Assembly (NCBI GenBank): GCA_015056145.1
Contig: SVGY01000001.1
Span: 372,001 to 436,000 of the forward strand
Direction: 5' to 3'
Origin: Clostridiales bacterium
GTDB taxonomy: Bacteria; Bacillota; Clostridia; Christensenellales; Aristaeellaceae
Length of the DNA: 64,000 nt
Below the pieces are notes generated by a model. It worked only from the letters and a program-made list of their open reading frames with translations. It was not told where the DNA came from and made no database searches. Positions 26,054 to 36,748 of the stretch are shown in pieces. The translations under genes and the position numbers were made by a program. The stretch's first letter is position 1. The number at the start of each line of letters is the position of its first letter.

Positions 26054-26528
26054 TTTTTGTAAAAATCACTTTTTCGCCATCGGATACCCCTGCATACAAT
26101 GCATGGTCGAATCTGCCCACCTCCCGGTAATGCTCAAGGGCTGCACCGCCGGAAAACGTTTGCCTCAGGCCGGCCGTCTGTGCAAGATCAAACCATTGCA
26201 GCCTGCCCTCGTTGGATTGGAGGGGCAGTTCCGGGCCTCCGGAAAGTTCCGCAAAGAAAAAATAATTGATGCGGATCTCGCCGCCGGTATTTCTCAGGGT
26301 AATGTATCTGAGCCGGAGGCCGGAAAGCTGCGTGGGCAGAATGCCGAGTTCCTCCTTCATTTCCCGCAGGGCGCACGCTTCAGCATCGTTTATCTCCCCC
26401 GGTTCAAAGTGGCCGCCTGCGGAAGCGATCCAACGCTGGTTTGCCACCCGGGAACCCTCCCGGAACAGAAGAAGAATCCTCTCGCCCGAAACCAGAAATA
26501 CCGAAGCCATATTGCGCTGTTTTACCAC
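26040..26528 (-). CDS. Nudix hydrolase
   Basis: 162-aa protein of the 8-oxo-dGTP-diphosphatase-like Nudix group. The Nudix box is GGHFEPGEINDAEACALREMKEELGI, with two extra residues between GE and RE compared with the canonical spacing, a variant I associate with Clostridia proteins. MASVFLVSGERILLLFREGSR is the usual first strand. The substrate is unknown. GTG 26528 is chosen because GAGGGG lies about 9 nt upstream; the longer ORF reads through the terminator of the epimerase gene. The last four codons are inside the duplicated hairpin next to element copy B. Confidence 0.88.
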   Translation of the reverse strand: MVKQRNMASVFLVSGERILLLFREGSRVANQRWIASAGGHFEPGEINDAEACALREMKEELGILPTQLSGLRLRYITLRNTGGEIRINYFFFAELSGGPELPLQSNEGRLQWFDLAQTAGLRQTFSGGAALEHYREVGRFDHALYAGVSDGEKVIFTKMAEG

Positions 26529-26558
26529 GACGAAAGCCCCTCTTTCCCAAAAATTCGA

Positions 26559-26586
26559 CCCGCCCGAAAGGAAAACTCCGGGCGGG
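26559..26586 (-). terminator. Terminator of epimerase gene
   Basis: CCCGCCCG (26559-26566) pairs with CGGGCGGG (26579-26586); on the minus strand TTTTT follows shortly after. Confidence 0.75.
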
Positions 26587-26602
26587 CACAAAATACGTTT
26601 GC

Positions 26603-27622
26603 TTATCCCTCAAAAGCGGGCAGTGTTTCCATGGCTGCCTGATATTTTTCGATCACCGCATCGCTCCAGGCATCAAATTCCGGATCCAGCTCCTGCAGTG
26701 CCTTGTCGGCATAAATGGCATCAAGGCAAATCCGCACACCATCGTCAAAACGGGTGGTGCAGACAAACTCCGGGGCATCCCGTTTGATCTTGCTGTTATC
26801 AAACCATACGGTATTGGACTTGTCGCCTACCAGGCCGCCCAGCATATCAGGATACAGCTTTGCCAGCACATCGGAAGGAATGTGGACGATGTTGGGCTGA
26901 ACATCCATGGCACGGGCAGTGATGGTTACGATCTGATCCCAGGTAAGGTGCTCGTCGGAAGTGATATGGTATGCATTGGCGATGGCGTGGGGGTTGCCCA
27001 TGATTCCGCAGAAGCCCTTGGCAAAATCGCTGTTGTGGGTAACGGTCCAAAGGCTGGTGCCGTCGCCGGGTACGATAACGGGTTTGCCCTGACGGATACG
27101 CTCGATCACCTGGAAGGAACCCTTCTTGCCGTGGATGGGCATGGGAATACTGCGTTCATCATAAGTATGGCTGGGCCGGATGATGGTCACAGGGAATCCG
27201 TTTTCCCGGAATTCCTTCATGAGCCGTTCTTCGCAGGCGATCTTGTTACGGCTGTACTGCCAATAGGGATTCACCAGAGGAGTGGACTCGGCAATGACGG
27301 GGTCTACCAGGGGTTTCTGATAGGCAGAGGCAGAGGAAATGAAGATATACTGCTCCGTTCGGCCGCTGAAGAGACGGATATCTCTTTCCAGCTGGTCCAG
27401 CGTAAAGACGATAAAATCTGCCACCACATCAAAATGCATGTCGCCGATAAGCTTCTTTACGGCCTCCTCATCGTTGATATCGCACTTGAGGGAAACAGCG
27501 CCCTCGGGCAGGGGCTGGTTGCCACGGTTAAGCAGGTACAACTGCCAGCCTTTCTTCACGCAAAGCTTGGAAATCGCCATGGAAATGGTACCGGTTCCGC
27601 CAATAAACAATGCCTTTTTCAT
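26603..27622 (-). CDS. NAD-dependent epimerase/dehydratase (extended SDR)
   Basis: 339-aa atypical/extended short-chain dehydrogenase. Rossmann loop KKALFIGGTGTISMAISKL at the N-terminus, then YIFISSASAYQKP and YSRNKIACEE (the catalytic YxxxK is represented by YSRNK), and IIRPSHTYDE. The rest (ITSDEHLTWDQIV, FDNSKIKRDAPEF) matches the NAD-dependent epimerase family related to the plant CSP41-like proteins. The substrate is not predictable. ATG 27622 follows AGGAGGG. It lies upstream of the Nudix gene but is separated from it by a terminator. Confidence 0.9.
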   Translation of the reverse strand: MKKALFIGGTGTISMAISKLCVKKGWQLYLLNRGNQPLPEGAVSLKCDINDEEAVKKLIGDMHFDVVADFIVFTLDQLERDIRLFSGRTEQYIFISSASAYQKPLVDPVIAESTPLVNPYWQYSRNKIACEERLMKEFRENGFPVTIIRPSHTYDERSIPMPIHGKKGSFQVIERIRQGKPVIVPGDGTSLWTVTHNSDFAKGFCGIMGNPHAIANAYHITSDEHLTWDQIVTITARAMDVQPNIVHIPSDVLAKLYPDMLGGLVGDKSNTVWFDNSKIKRDAPEFVCTTRFDDGVRICLDAIYADKALQELDPEFDAWSDAVIEKYQAAMETLPAFEG

Positions 27623-27727
27623 ATGGATATGCCCTCCTTGAAAACTATGCATGCATGGCACGCATATGATCTGTTATTTTTTCTTGGTTTGATTATACCG
27701 TTCCTTTGCAATTTCTTCAAGAAAAAC

Positions 27728-27756
27728 TTTACTTATCTGTTCTTTTTGTGTATAAT
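27728..27756 (+). promoter_or_regulatory. Predicted promoter of ileS leader
   Basis: TTTACT (27728-27733), a 17-nt spacer and TATAAT (27751-27756), just before the T-box leader. Confidence 0.7.
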
Positions 27757-27767
27757 ATTTTTTAAGG

Positions 27768-28008
27768 CTGTGATGAGGACGAAGGCCGCAGGTCTTTTCT
27801 CAAGCGAGCCCGGGTTTGGTGCAAGCCGGGCAGAAAAGTGCGTTCTTCCATCACCTCGGAGCCGGCTGCCCGAAATCCTTTCCGGAACTGAGAGCGGCCC
27901 GGGTGCTCCCGATACAGAGCACGCAAGAGTGGACGGCTTTGCCGTCAATTCGGGTGGTACCGCGGAAATATGAAAGTATATCCGTCCCGTATTCCGGGGC
28001 GGATTTTT
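27768..28008 (+). promoter_or_regulatory. T-box riboswitch upstream of ileS
   Basis: A leader RNA that senses uncharged tRNA. Stem I begins with GTGATGAGGACGAAGG and closes at CATCAC; its distal part carries GTTTGGTGCAAGCC. The T-box bulge GGGTGGTACCGCGG is at 27952-27965. The terminator stem ATCCGTCCCG (27980-27989) / CGGGGCGGAT (27995-28004) is followed by TTTT. An ATC triplet at 27850-27852, near the foot of stem I, is a candidate isoleucine specifier, but I could not fold the RNA to confirm it. It fills most of the 450-bp gap before ileS. Confidence 0.93.
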
Positions 28009-28073
28009 CTATGGTCTTCCGTCCCTTCCCGGCAGCCGGTGGCTGCAACATCATTACAAGGAGGAACCCTGTC

Positions 28074-31000
28074 ATGTATCGCAAAGTCCCAACAGACATG
28101 AACTTCGTGGAACGTGAAAAAGCCACGCTCCAGCTGTGGAAGGACAAGGACATCATCAAGAAGAGCTTCCATCACCGTGACGGCTGCGAGCGCTTCACCT
28201 TCTTCGACGGCCCCCCCACTGCCAACGGCCGTCCCCACATCGGCCATATCGAGACCCGTGCCATCAAAGACCTGATCCCCCGTTTCCAGGTCATGAAGGG
28301 CAAGGACGTGCTCCGCAAGGCCGGCTGGGATACCCACGGCCTGCCCGTTGAGCTGGAAGTGGAAAAGATCCTCGGTCTGGACGGAAAGCCCCAGATCGAA
28401 GCCTACGGCATCGAGCCCTTTATCGCCGAGTGCAAGAAGAGCGTGTGGAAATATCAGTCCGAATGGGAAGAGATGAGCGACCGTGTTGCCTACTGGGCCG
28501 ACATGGAGCATCCCTACATCACCTACAAGGATGACTATATCGAGTCCGAATGGTGGAGCCTGAAGACCATCTATGAAAAGGGTCTGCTCTATCTGGGCCA
28601 CAAAATCGCTCCCTACTGCCCCCGCTGCGGCACCGCCCTGTCCAGCCACGAAGTGGCCCAGGGCTACAAGGAAGTAAAAGAAACTTCTGCCTTTGTGCTC
28701 TTCAAGGTGAAAGCCATGGAGAACACTTACTTCCTGGCCTGGACCACCACCCCCTGGACCCTGCCCAGCAACCTGGCCCTGTGCGTAAACCCCAAGGACA
28801 CCTATGCCCGCTTCACCATCGAGGGCAAAACCTATATCATGGCCAAGGCCCTGATGAATGCCGTATTCGGCGACAAAGCTGCCGAGGCCGAGATCCATCA
28901 GGAAATGCCCGGCTGTGAACTGGCCGGCATGGAATACGAGCCCCTGTTCGACTTTGCCGTGGGCAAGCTGGACAAGCCCGCCTGGCGTGTGGTTTGCGAC
29001 GACTACGTCACCATGACCGACGGCAGCGGCATCGTCCATATCGCTCCTGCTTTTGGTGAGGACGACAACCGGGTATGCCGTGAAAACGATATCCCCTTTG
29101 TAAACTTTGTGGATACCCAGGGTTGCATGACCGAGGAGACCAAGTGGCCCGGCGTGTTTGTGAAGGATGCAGACAAGCTGATCCTTGCTGACCTGAAGGA
29201 AATGGGCCTGCTCTTTGCCGCTGTGCCCTTCACCCACGACTATCCCTTCTGCTGGCGCTGCCATCAGCCCCTTTTGTACTACCCCCGTCCTACTTGGTAC
29301 ATCAAGATGACCGCCGTGCGTGACCAGCTGGTTGCCAACAACCGCACCATCAACTGGATGCCGGACAACATCAAGGAAGGCCGTATGGGTACCTGGCTGG
29401 AGAACGTCCACGACTGGGGCCTGAGCCGCGAGCGCTACTGGGGCACTCCCCTGCCCATCTGGCAGTGCGAGGACGGTCACATCCATGTGATCGGCTCCAA
29501 GCAGGAACTCCGAGAAATGGCCACCACCGAGCTGGGCGAGATCGAGCTGCACCGTCCCTATGTGGATGAAGTACAGATCCGCTGCCCCGAGTGCGGCAAG
29601 CCCATGACCCGTGTGAAGGATGTTATCGACTGCTGGTACGATTCCGGCTCCATGCCTTTCGCCCAGTGGCACTATCCCTTTGAAAACAAAGAGATCTTCG
29701 AGCAGCGTTTCCCTGCCGACTTTATCTCCGAAGCCATCGACCAGACCCGTGGCTGGTTCTACACTCTGGAAGCCATCAGCACCCTGCTGTTTGATCAGTC
29801 TCCCTTCAAGAACTGCATCGTCATGGGTCACGTTCAGGATGCAGAGGGCCGCAAAATGTCCAAGCATCTGGGCAACGTTGTGGATCCCTGGAGTGTGCTG
29901 AACAAGCAGGGCGCAGACGCCGTCCGCTGGTATTTCTACACCGCAGGCGCTCCCTGGCTGCCCAGCCGTTTCAGCGACGAAGCCGTAAACGAAGGCCAGC
30001 GCAAGTTCATGGCAACCCTGCAGAACACCTACGCTTTCTTCGTTCTCTACGCCAACATCGACGAGTTCGATCCCAAGGATCACCCCATGGACAAGGTCTC
30101 CCTGACTTTGATGGACAAGTGGATCCTCAGCCGGCTCAACAAGCTTATCAAGAGCGTGGATGACGATCTGACCAACTTCCGCATTCCCGAATCCGCCCGC
30201 AGCATCACCGAGTTTGTGGACGACCTGAGCAACTGGTATGTGCGCCGCTGCCGTGAACGCTTCTGGGGCAAGGGCATGGACGATACCAAGGAAGCCGCTT
30301 TTGTGACCCTGTACACCGTGCTGACCACCCTCAGCAAGGTCATCGCTCCCTATGTGCCCTTCATGGCCGAGGATATCTACCAGAACCTGGTGGTGACTGT
30401 GGATCCCTCCGCCCCCGAAAGCGTGCACCTGTGCGATTTCCCCGTGGCTGACGAAGCCCTCATCGATGAGGATCTCAACAGCCAGATGGCCGCTCTGCTG
30501 GAGGTAATCAGTCTGGGCCGTGCCTGCCGTGCCACCGCCAACCTGAAGGTACGTCAGCCCGCAGCCGCCCTGTATGTGAAGGGCACCCATTTCGATGCTG
30601 CCTTCAGCGAGCTGGCTGAAGACGAGCTGAACGTAAAGAAGGTCATCTTCACCGAGGATGCCCGTGCCTTTACCACCTACAATCTCAAGCCCCAGATGCG
30701 CACCCTTGGCCCCAAGTACGGCAAGCTGCTGGGCAAGATCGGCGCACAGCTCAAGACCATGGACGGCAACGACGTGGTGGATGCCTTCGCCCGTGGTGAA
30801 AACGTATCCTTCGATGTGGACGGCACCATGGTAGAGCTCGCCAAGGATGATGTACTCACCGAAGCTATCCAGAAGCCCGGCTTCTCTGCCCAGATGGACG
30901 GCGAGGTAACGGTAGTGCTGGATTGCAACCTGACCCCCGAGCTTATCGTGGAAGGCTATCAGCGTGAAGTGATCTCCAAGCTGCAGACCATGCGCAAGGA

Positions 31001-31193
31001 TGCAGACTTCGACGTGACCGACCGCATCAACGTAACCTATCAGGCCGATGACGAGCTGTCTGCCGCCATCGAAGCCGGCCGTGATTTCATCATGCAGAGC
31101 GTGCTGGCTCTCTCCCTCAGCCGTGCCGACAACGACGGCAAGGAATGGGATGTGAACGGCAAGAAGGCCACCCTGAGCGTAAGCAAGGCCTGA
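28074..31193 (+). CDS. ileS: Isoleucyl-tRNA synthetase, eukaryotic-like (type 2)
   Basis: 1039-aa class I synthetase. HIGH motif PHIGH at about residues 54-58, WDTHGLPVELEVEK, CP1 zinc-like CPRCGTALSSHE and editing domain WTTTPWTLPSN, and the KMSKS loop as KMSKHLGN at 594-598. The C-terminal anticodon-binding and extra domains are complete. The TANGRPHIGH and WYDSGSMPFAQWHYPFEN blocks and overall length fit the type 2 IleRS group, known in other bacteria for low sensitivity to mupirocin. AAGGAGG at 28058-28064 sets ATG 28074. Controlled by the upstream T-box. Confidence 0.95.
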   Translation: MYRKVPTDMNFVEREKATLQLWKDKDIIKKSFHHRDGCERFTFFDGPPTANGRPHIGHIETRAIKDLIPRFQVMKGKDVLRKAGWDTHGLPVELEVEKILGLDGKPQIEAYGIEPFIAECKKSVWKYQSEWEEMSDRVAYWADMEHPYITYKDDYIESEWWSLKTIYEKGLLYLGHKIAPYCPRCGTALSSHEVAQGYKEVKETSAFVLFKVKAMENTYFLAWTTTPWTLPSNLALCVNPKDTYARFTIEGKTYIMAKALMNAVFGDKAAEAEIHQEMPGCELAGMEYEPLFDFAVGKLDKPAWRVVCDDYVTMTDGSGIVHIAPAFGEDDNRVCRENDIPFVNFVDTQGCMTEETKWPGVFVKDADKLILADLKEMGLLFAAVPFTHDYPFCWRCHQPLLYYPRPTWYIKMTAVRDQLVANNRTINWMPDNIKEGRMGTWLENVHDWGLSRERYWGTPLPIWQCEDGHIHVIGSKQELREMATTELGEIELHRPYVDEVQIRCPECGKPMTRVKDVIDCWYDSGSMPFAQWHYPFENKEIFEQRFPADFISEAIDQTRGWFYTLEAISTLLFDQSPFKNCIVMGHVQDAEGRKMSKHLGNVVDPWSVLNKQGADAVRWYFYTAGAPWLPSRFSDEAVNEGQRKFMATLQNTYAFFVLYANIDEFDPKDHPMDKVSLTLMDKWILSRLNKLIKSVDDDLTNFRIPESARSITEFVDDLSNWYVRRCRERFWGKGMDDTKEAAFVTLYTVLTTLSKVIAPYVPFMAEDIYQNLVVTVDPSAPESVHLCDFPVADEALIDEDLNSQMAALLEVISLGRACRATANLKVRQPAAALYVKGTHFDAAFSELAEDELNVKKVIFTEDARAFTTYNLKPQMRTLGPKYGKLLGKIGAQLKTMDGNDVVDAFARGENVSFDVDGTMVELAKDDVLTEAIQKPGFSAQMDGEVTVVLDCNLTPELIVEGYQREVISKLQTMRKDADFDVTDRINVTYQADDELSAAIEAGRDFIMQSVLALSLSRADNDGKEWDVNGKKATLSVSKA

Positions 31194-31214
31194 TCCGCAT
31201 CAACGCACCAAAAC

Positions 31215-31241
31215 GAGACCCGGGTTCTTTTCCCGGGTCTC
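31215..31241 (+). terminator. Stem-loop after ileS
   Basis: GAGACCCGGG (31215-31224) pairs with CCCGGGTCTC (31232-31241); only a short T run follows. Confidence 0.65.
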
Positions 31242-31278
31242 CTTTCAGCATTACCCCCTTATCAGAGGAGGAAAAACC

Positions 31279-32143
31279 ATGTATCTCTGTGATCAATGGA
31301 AAGATTATGAAATTCTGGATACCGGCGACGGCGAAAAGCTGGAACGCTGGGGCGATATCCTTCTGCGCCGCCCGGATCCCCAGGTGATCTGGCCCAAGGC
31401 AAGGCCGGAACTGTGGAAAAAAGCTCAGGCCACCTACAACCGCTCCGAAACAGGCGGCGGCCACTGGGATTTCCGGGAAACCCTGCCGGAACGCTGGAGC
31501 ATTTCCCTGGGCGGGTTGCGTTTTTATGTAAAACCCACAGGCTTCAAACACACCGGCCTTTTCCCTGAACAGGCCGCCAACTGGCAGTTCATGCAGCGGC
31601 AGATCGAAAAAGTCTCCACCTGGAGCCGTCAGCCCCGCATCCTGAACCTGTTCGCCTACACCGGCGGCGCAACCCTGGCCTGCGCCTACGCAGGAGCCCA
31701 TGTGACCCATGTGGATGCAGCCAAGGGCATGGTGCTCTGGGCAAAAGAAAACCGTGACCTGACCGGCATTCCCGAGGAAAATACCCGGTTTATTATCGAA
31801 GATGCAAAGGCCTTCGTTCAGCGTGAGCTGCGCCGTGGCAACCACTACGACGGCATTCTGATGGATCCGCCCAGCTACGGCAGAGGCCCCGGCGGCGAGG
31901 TGTGGAAGCTGGAAAACGAGCTTTACGGCCTTGTGGATCTCTGTGCCCAGGCCATGAGCGATACGCCCCTGTTCTTCCTGATTAACGGCTACACCACCGG
32001 TTTCAGCTATTCCGTGCTTCAGAATATCGCAGAAAAATGCCTCTGTGGCCGTTATGGCGGCAGGGCCGAGGCGGATGAACTGTGCCTGAAAGTCACCTCC
32101 GGCGGCGTGCTGCCCTGCGGTGCAACAGCAAGGTGGACGCCCC

Positions 32144-32151
<8 letters not shown>
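31279..32151 (+). CDS. Class I SAM-dependent (rRNA) methyltransferase, RlmI/COG1092-like
   Basis: 290-aa methyltransferase. A short N-terminal part with GLRFYVKPTGFKHTGLFPEQAANW precedes the Rossmann fold: motif I RILNLFAYTGGATLACAYAGA, VTHVDAAKGMVLWAKEN, and catalytic-site NYDGILMDPPSYGRG-type motif (here HYDGILMDPPSYGRG). Relatives methylate cytosines of 23S rRNA at C5 or similar; this one lacks an N-terminal PUA domain. AGAGGAGG stands before the ATG. The 3' end overlaps the pseudouridine synthase start by 8 nt, making an RNA-modification operon with tgt. Confidence 0.88.
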
Positions 32152-34004
<1,853 letters not shown>

Positions 34005-34061
34005 TGCAATGGGAGTATCCTTGTATCATCCCGTTCCGGACCAAAGAAGGAGGCTCGTCCC

Positions 34062-34601
34062 ATGAAAAAAAGTTTCGCCCTTTTATTGGCATTGGCCCTG
34101 TTTCTGCTCTGCCCTGCCGCCCTGGCTGCCGAGTTTGTGGCGGAAGGCGTGTTCACCATCACTTATGACGAAACCGCCTATACGGTGGACAGCACTACCT
34201 ACGCCCACGAAAACACGGATGATACCTATCATTGGTACTGCCTCATCTACAACAACGACTACGCCATCGACGTAACGGTTTACGACATGGAAGACCTGGC
34301 CGGCGTTACCCTCTTTACCCTGGAGGATGAAAAACGTCAGGAATATGTGGACTTCATGCTGGAAGCCTTTGAGGATGACGATATCCGGTACATCGGAACC
34401 CTGAATGCAAGCGAGTACGACATTCCCTTCTACTTCTTTACCGCCACGGATTCCGAGGGACAGTATCTTTTTGCGCAAACTGTGGTGAAAGGCAAAGCCA
34501 TCGAATTTGCCATTTATTACAACGATGCCTCCAAGGACGTGGATCAAAACCTGCTGGATGCGCTGTGCGTGCTGGTTGAGACCTTCGTTCCGGCTGCCTG
34601 A
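34062..34601 (+). CDS. Small secreted protein of unknown function
   Basis: 179-aa protein. A clear signal peptide (residues 1-22, KKSFALLLALALFLLCPAALA) is followed by an acidic, strand-rich mature domain (GVFTITYDETAYTVDSTTYAHENTDDTYHWYCLIYNNDYAIDVTVYDMEDLAG...). No cysteine pair or catalytic motif repeats were noted and no family is recognised. AAGGAGG precedes the ATG. It lies between tgt and htrA and seems to be a single unit. Confidence 0.8.
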   Translation: MKKSFALLLALALFLLCPAALAAEFVAEGVFTITYDETAYTVDSTTYAHENTDDTYHWYCLIYNNDYAIDVTVYDMEDLAGVTLFTLEDEKRQEYVDFMLEAFEDDDIRYIGTLNASEYDIPFYFFTATDSEGQYLFAQTVVKGKAIEFAIYYNDASKDVDQNLLDALCVLVETFVPAA

Positions 34602-34657
34602 TAATGATTGGCAGTATCGCCTTTGCAGTTTCTCAAAATACTATTCATTGCCTGTTC

Positions 34658-34686
34658 ATGACTTGGTCAAAAATGATTGTTACAAT
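34658..34686 (+). promoter_or_regulatory. Predicted promoter of htrA
   Basis: ATGACT (34658-34663), a 17-nt spacer and extended -10 TGTTACAAT (34678-34686), 26 nt before the ATG. Confidence 0.6.
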
Positions 34687-34712
34687 ATGACTGTAGTAAG
34701 GAGGGATACTGC

Positions 34713-36029
34713 ATGAACAAACATCGTATTCTGAAATATTTTGTGGTCGCTTCCCTGGTTCTCCTTTTGACCATTACCGGTGCCGTTGCACTGATGCTCA
34801 ACAGCAATCCGGCCTCGGCCGAAAGCACCGCTCCCGTTACCCTGATGGAAAACTCCACCGTGGTAGCCAGTCCCTTCACCGAAGCGGTGAAGAAAGTTCA
34901 TGGCAGCGTGGTGGGCGTAAACAATTATGCCAACTACAGCGGCTATAACGGCGGACCCTATTATGGTTTCGGCGGTTTTGATTTCGGCTTCGGCGGCTTC
35001 GGCAACGATTTCAGCCCCTACGGTGGCGGCCGGGAGGATGAAGGCTCCAACCGTCAGGTGCTGCAGGGAAGTGGCAGCGGCGTTGTGGTAGCCAATGGAT
35101 TTGTGCTGACCAACTACCATGTGGTGGAGGATGCCAGTGCGCTGGAGGTCACCGCAGGGGAAGCCACCTATCCCGCCACCCTGGCCGGCTATGACGAAAG
35201 CCTTGATATCGCAGTACTGAAGGTGGATAATCTGCCCATCGAACCGGTTGTACTGGGCGACAGCGATGCCCTGAACGTAGGCGACTGGGCCATCTGCATC
35301 GGCAATCCCCTGAGCTTTACCGGCACCACCACTGTGGGTGTCATTTCCGCCCTGAACCGGGAAATTGAAAGCACCGGCACCGACCCCTACGGCCGCAAAA
35401 CCAACGAGGTCAACCTGATGATTCAGACCGATGCAGCCATCAACTCCGGCAATTCCGGCGGCGGTATGTTCAATGTTGCCGGTGAGCTGGTAGGCATTCC
35501 CAGCCTGAAATACACCGGCAGCTTCTACTCCTCCGCCTCCATCGAAGGCATCGGCATGGCTATTCCCATCAATGTTGCCAAGCCCCTGCTCCGGGAAGTG
35601 GTAGAGAAGCACAATTCTTCTCCCGAAGAAACCATCAGCCAGAACGCAGCCGCAAGCAACGGCATGGAACCTTCCGTGAAACCCCGCATGGGTGTTGTGG
35701 TGACCACCATCAACGCCAGCAACAGCAGCTGGGTAGCCAACGGCGCACTTCCTACCGGCGCATACCTCACCGAGGTGGAGGCAGGCTCTCCTGCCGAAAA
35801 AGCAGGCCTGAAGGCTGGCGATATCATCGTGGAGGTTGACGGTACCATCGTGACTACCTCCTCCGAAATGGTCAATCTGCTGCAAAACAAGCAGGCAGGC
35901 GACACCGCTCAGATCAAGTATTTCCGTCTTTCCGGCGACCCGGAAAGCTACACCAGCTACGATGACGTGGATGGCGAATACTATGACGTGACCGTTGAAC
36001 TGGTCATTCTGGATACAGCCCAGCCGTAA
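34713..36029 (+). CDS. htrA: HtrA/DegP-type membrane-anchored serine protease
   Basis: 438-aa envelope quality-control protease. One N-terminal membrane helix (about residues 8-28), an unusual Gly/Tyr/Phe-rich linker (about 70-110), then a trypsin-like domain with His 136 (LTNYHVVEDA), Asp 165 (ESLDIAVLKVDN) and Ser 248 (AINSGNSGGGMFN). The last residue of the usual GNSGGP loop is Gly rather than Pro. A single PDZ domain follows (about 345-430: GAYLTEVEAGSPAEKAGLKAGDIIVEVDGT). ATG 34713 is set by AAGGAGGG at 34698-34705. Single gene with its own promoter and terminator. Confidence 0.94.
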   Translation: MNKHRILKYFVVASLVLLLTITGAVALMLNSNPASAESTAPVTLMENSTVVASPFTEAVKKVHGSVVGVNNYANYSGYNGGPYYGFGGFDFGFGGFGNDFSPYGGGREDEGSNRQVLQGSGSGVVVANGFVLTNYHVVEDASALEVTAGEATYPATLAGYDESLDIAVLKVDNLPIEPVVLGDSDALNVGDWAICIGNPLSFTGTTTVGVISALNREIESTGTDPYGRKTNEVNLMIQTDAAINSGNSGGGMFNVAGELVGIPSLKYTGSFYSSASIEGIGMAIPINVAKPLLREVVEKHNSSPEETISQNAAASNGMEPSVKPRMGVVVTTINASNSSWVANGALPTGAYLTEVEAGSPAEKAGLKAGDIIVEVDGTIVTTSSEMVNLLQNKQAGDTAQIKYFRLSGDPESYTSYDDVDGEYYDVTVELVILDTAQP

Positions 36030-36045
36030 AAAATGTAAATGAACT

Positions 36046-36083
36046 TACCCCCTCCGCAGGCAAACTCTTCTGCGGAGGGGGTA
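36046..36083. terminator. Terminator between htrA and convergent epimerase gene
   Basis: 14-bp perfect stem (TACCCCCTCCGCAG with its complement at 36070-36083), 10-nt loop. Confidence 0.7.
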
Positions 36084-36103
36084 TTCGTATATATGCAAAA
36101 AAA

Positions 36104-36655
36104 CTATCGGCTCATTATCTGGGCTAGCGTGGGGGCGGCCCTGTCAGCATCGGAAAGAACAGGATTGGACACAGGCAGCTGCAGCCCGATATCCTCATCC
36201 AGATAATGAATACGCCGCATGCAGCCATCAACAAATTGCTCGTTCACAGCAAATAACTGAATGGTATTATCCTTCGTCGACAAAAACGCATGTCCAAAAC
36301 CGGCCGGGATGTACACTGCCTGCGGAGCGATACCGTTCAGCAGCACCGCCTTCCACTGACGGAAGGTGGCAGAATCGGGCCTGAGATCGACCACATAATC
36401 TATGCCTTCCCCCTGAATGACGGACACCAGTTTTGCCTGTGGATGGGCCGTATCCTGAAAGTGAATGCCGAAAAAAGTGCCGGCATCGGGTATGGTATAT
36501 ATACGCTGCTCTGCAATTTGAAAATCAACGGGAATTCTGCTGATTTCTGATTGTGAAAAAGTTACCCGCATGCTGCCACGATGATCATTTCTGATAGAAA
36601 GATCCAGCACGCAGACATCGTCGAAGAATCTATTCACGATTTTCAAAGCATTCAC
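36104..36655 (-). CDS. dTDP-4-dehydrorhamnose 3,5-epimerase-like (RmlC cupin)
   Basis: 183-aa cupin. RNDHRGSMRVTFSQSE, TFFGIHFQDTAHPQAKLVSVIQGEGIDYVVDLRPDSATFRQW and VYIPAGFGHAFLS follow the RmlC/RfbC order, with the catalytic His in GIHFQ and the Asp of VDLR. RmlC epimerises the keto sugar at C3 and C5 in dTDP-rhamnose synthesis. No rmlA, rmlB or rmlD is adjacent, so the actual sugar is open. The start is GTG 36655, with an AAAGAGG very close; TTG 36646 (GAGGGTG 6 nt upstream) is an alternative. Confidence 0.87.
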   Translation of the reverse strand: MNALKIVNRFFDDVCVLDLSIRNDHRGSMRVTFSQSEISRIPVDFQIAEQRIYTIPDAGTFFGIHFQDTAHPQAKLVSVIQGEGIDYVVDLRPDSATFRQWKAVLLNGIAPQAVYIPAGFGHAFLSTKDNTIQLFAVNEQFVDGCMRRIHYLDEDIGLQLPVSNPVLSDADRAAPTLAQIMSR

Positions 36656-36697
36656 CCTCTTTCCAGAATCACATTATCATGATACAAAGAAGAAAGC

Positions 36698-36731
36698 AAG
36701 GTCCTGCCGCAGAGTTATGCAGCAGGACCTT
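36698..36731 (-). terminator. Terminator after GH3 gene
   Basis: AAGGTCCTGC (36698-36707) pairs with GCAGGACCTT (36722-36731), downstream of the GH3 gene on the minus strand. Confidence 0.65.
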
Positions 36732-36748
36732 TTGGCATTGTGCTTTTA

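Noticed and set aside
23569-26130. 853-codon open frame antisense to ppk1
   Set aside because: No domain is recognisable and it runs into the 164-bp element; ppk1 is certain.
26559-26586. Possible third terminator duplication near the Nudix gene
   Set aside because: The hairpin occurs once only and no element flanks it.
27945-30590. 881-codon open frame antisense to ileS
   Set aside because: It mirrors the codon pattern of ileS, has no ribosome site or known motif, and ileS is unmistakable.
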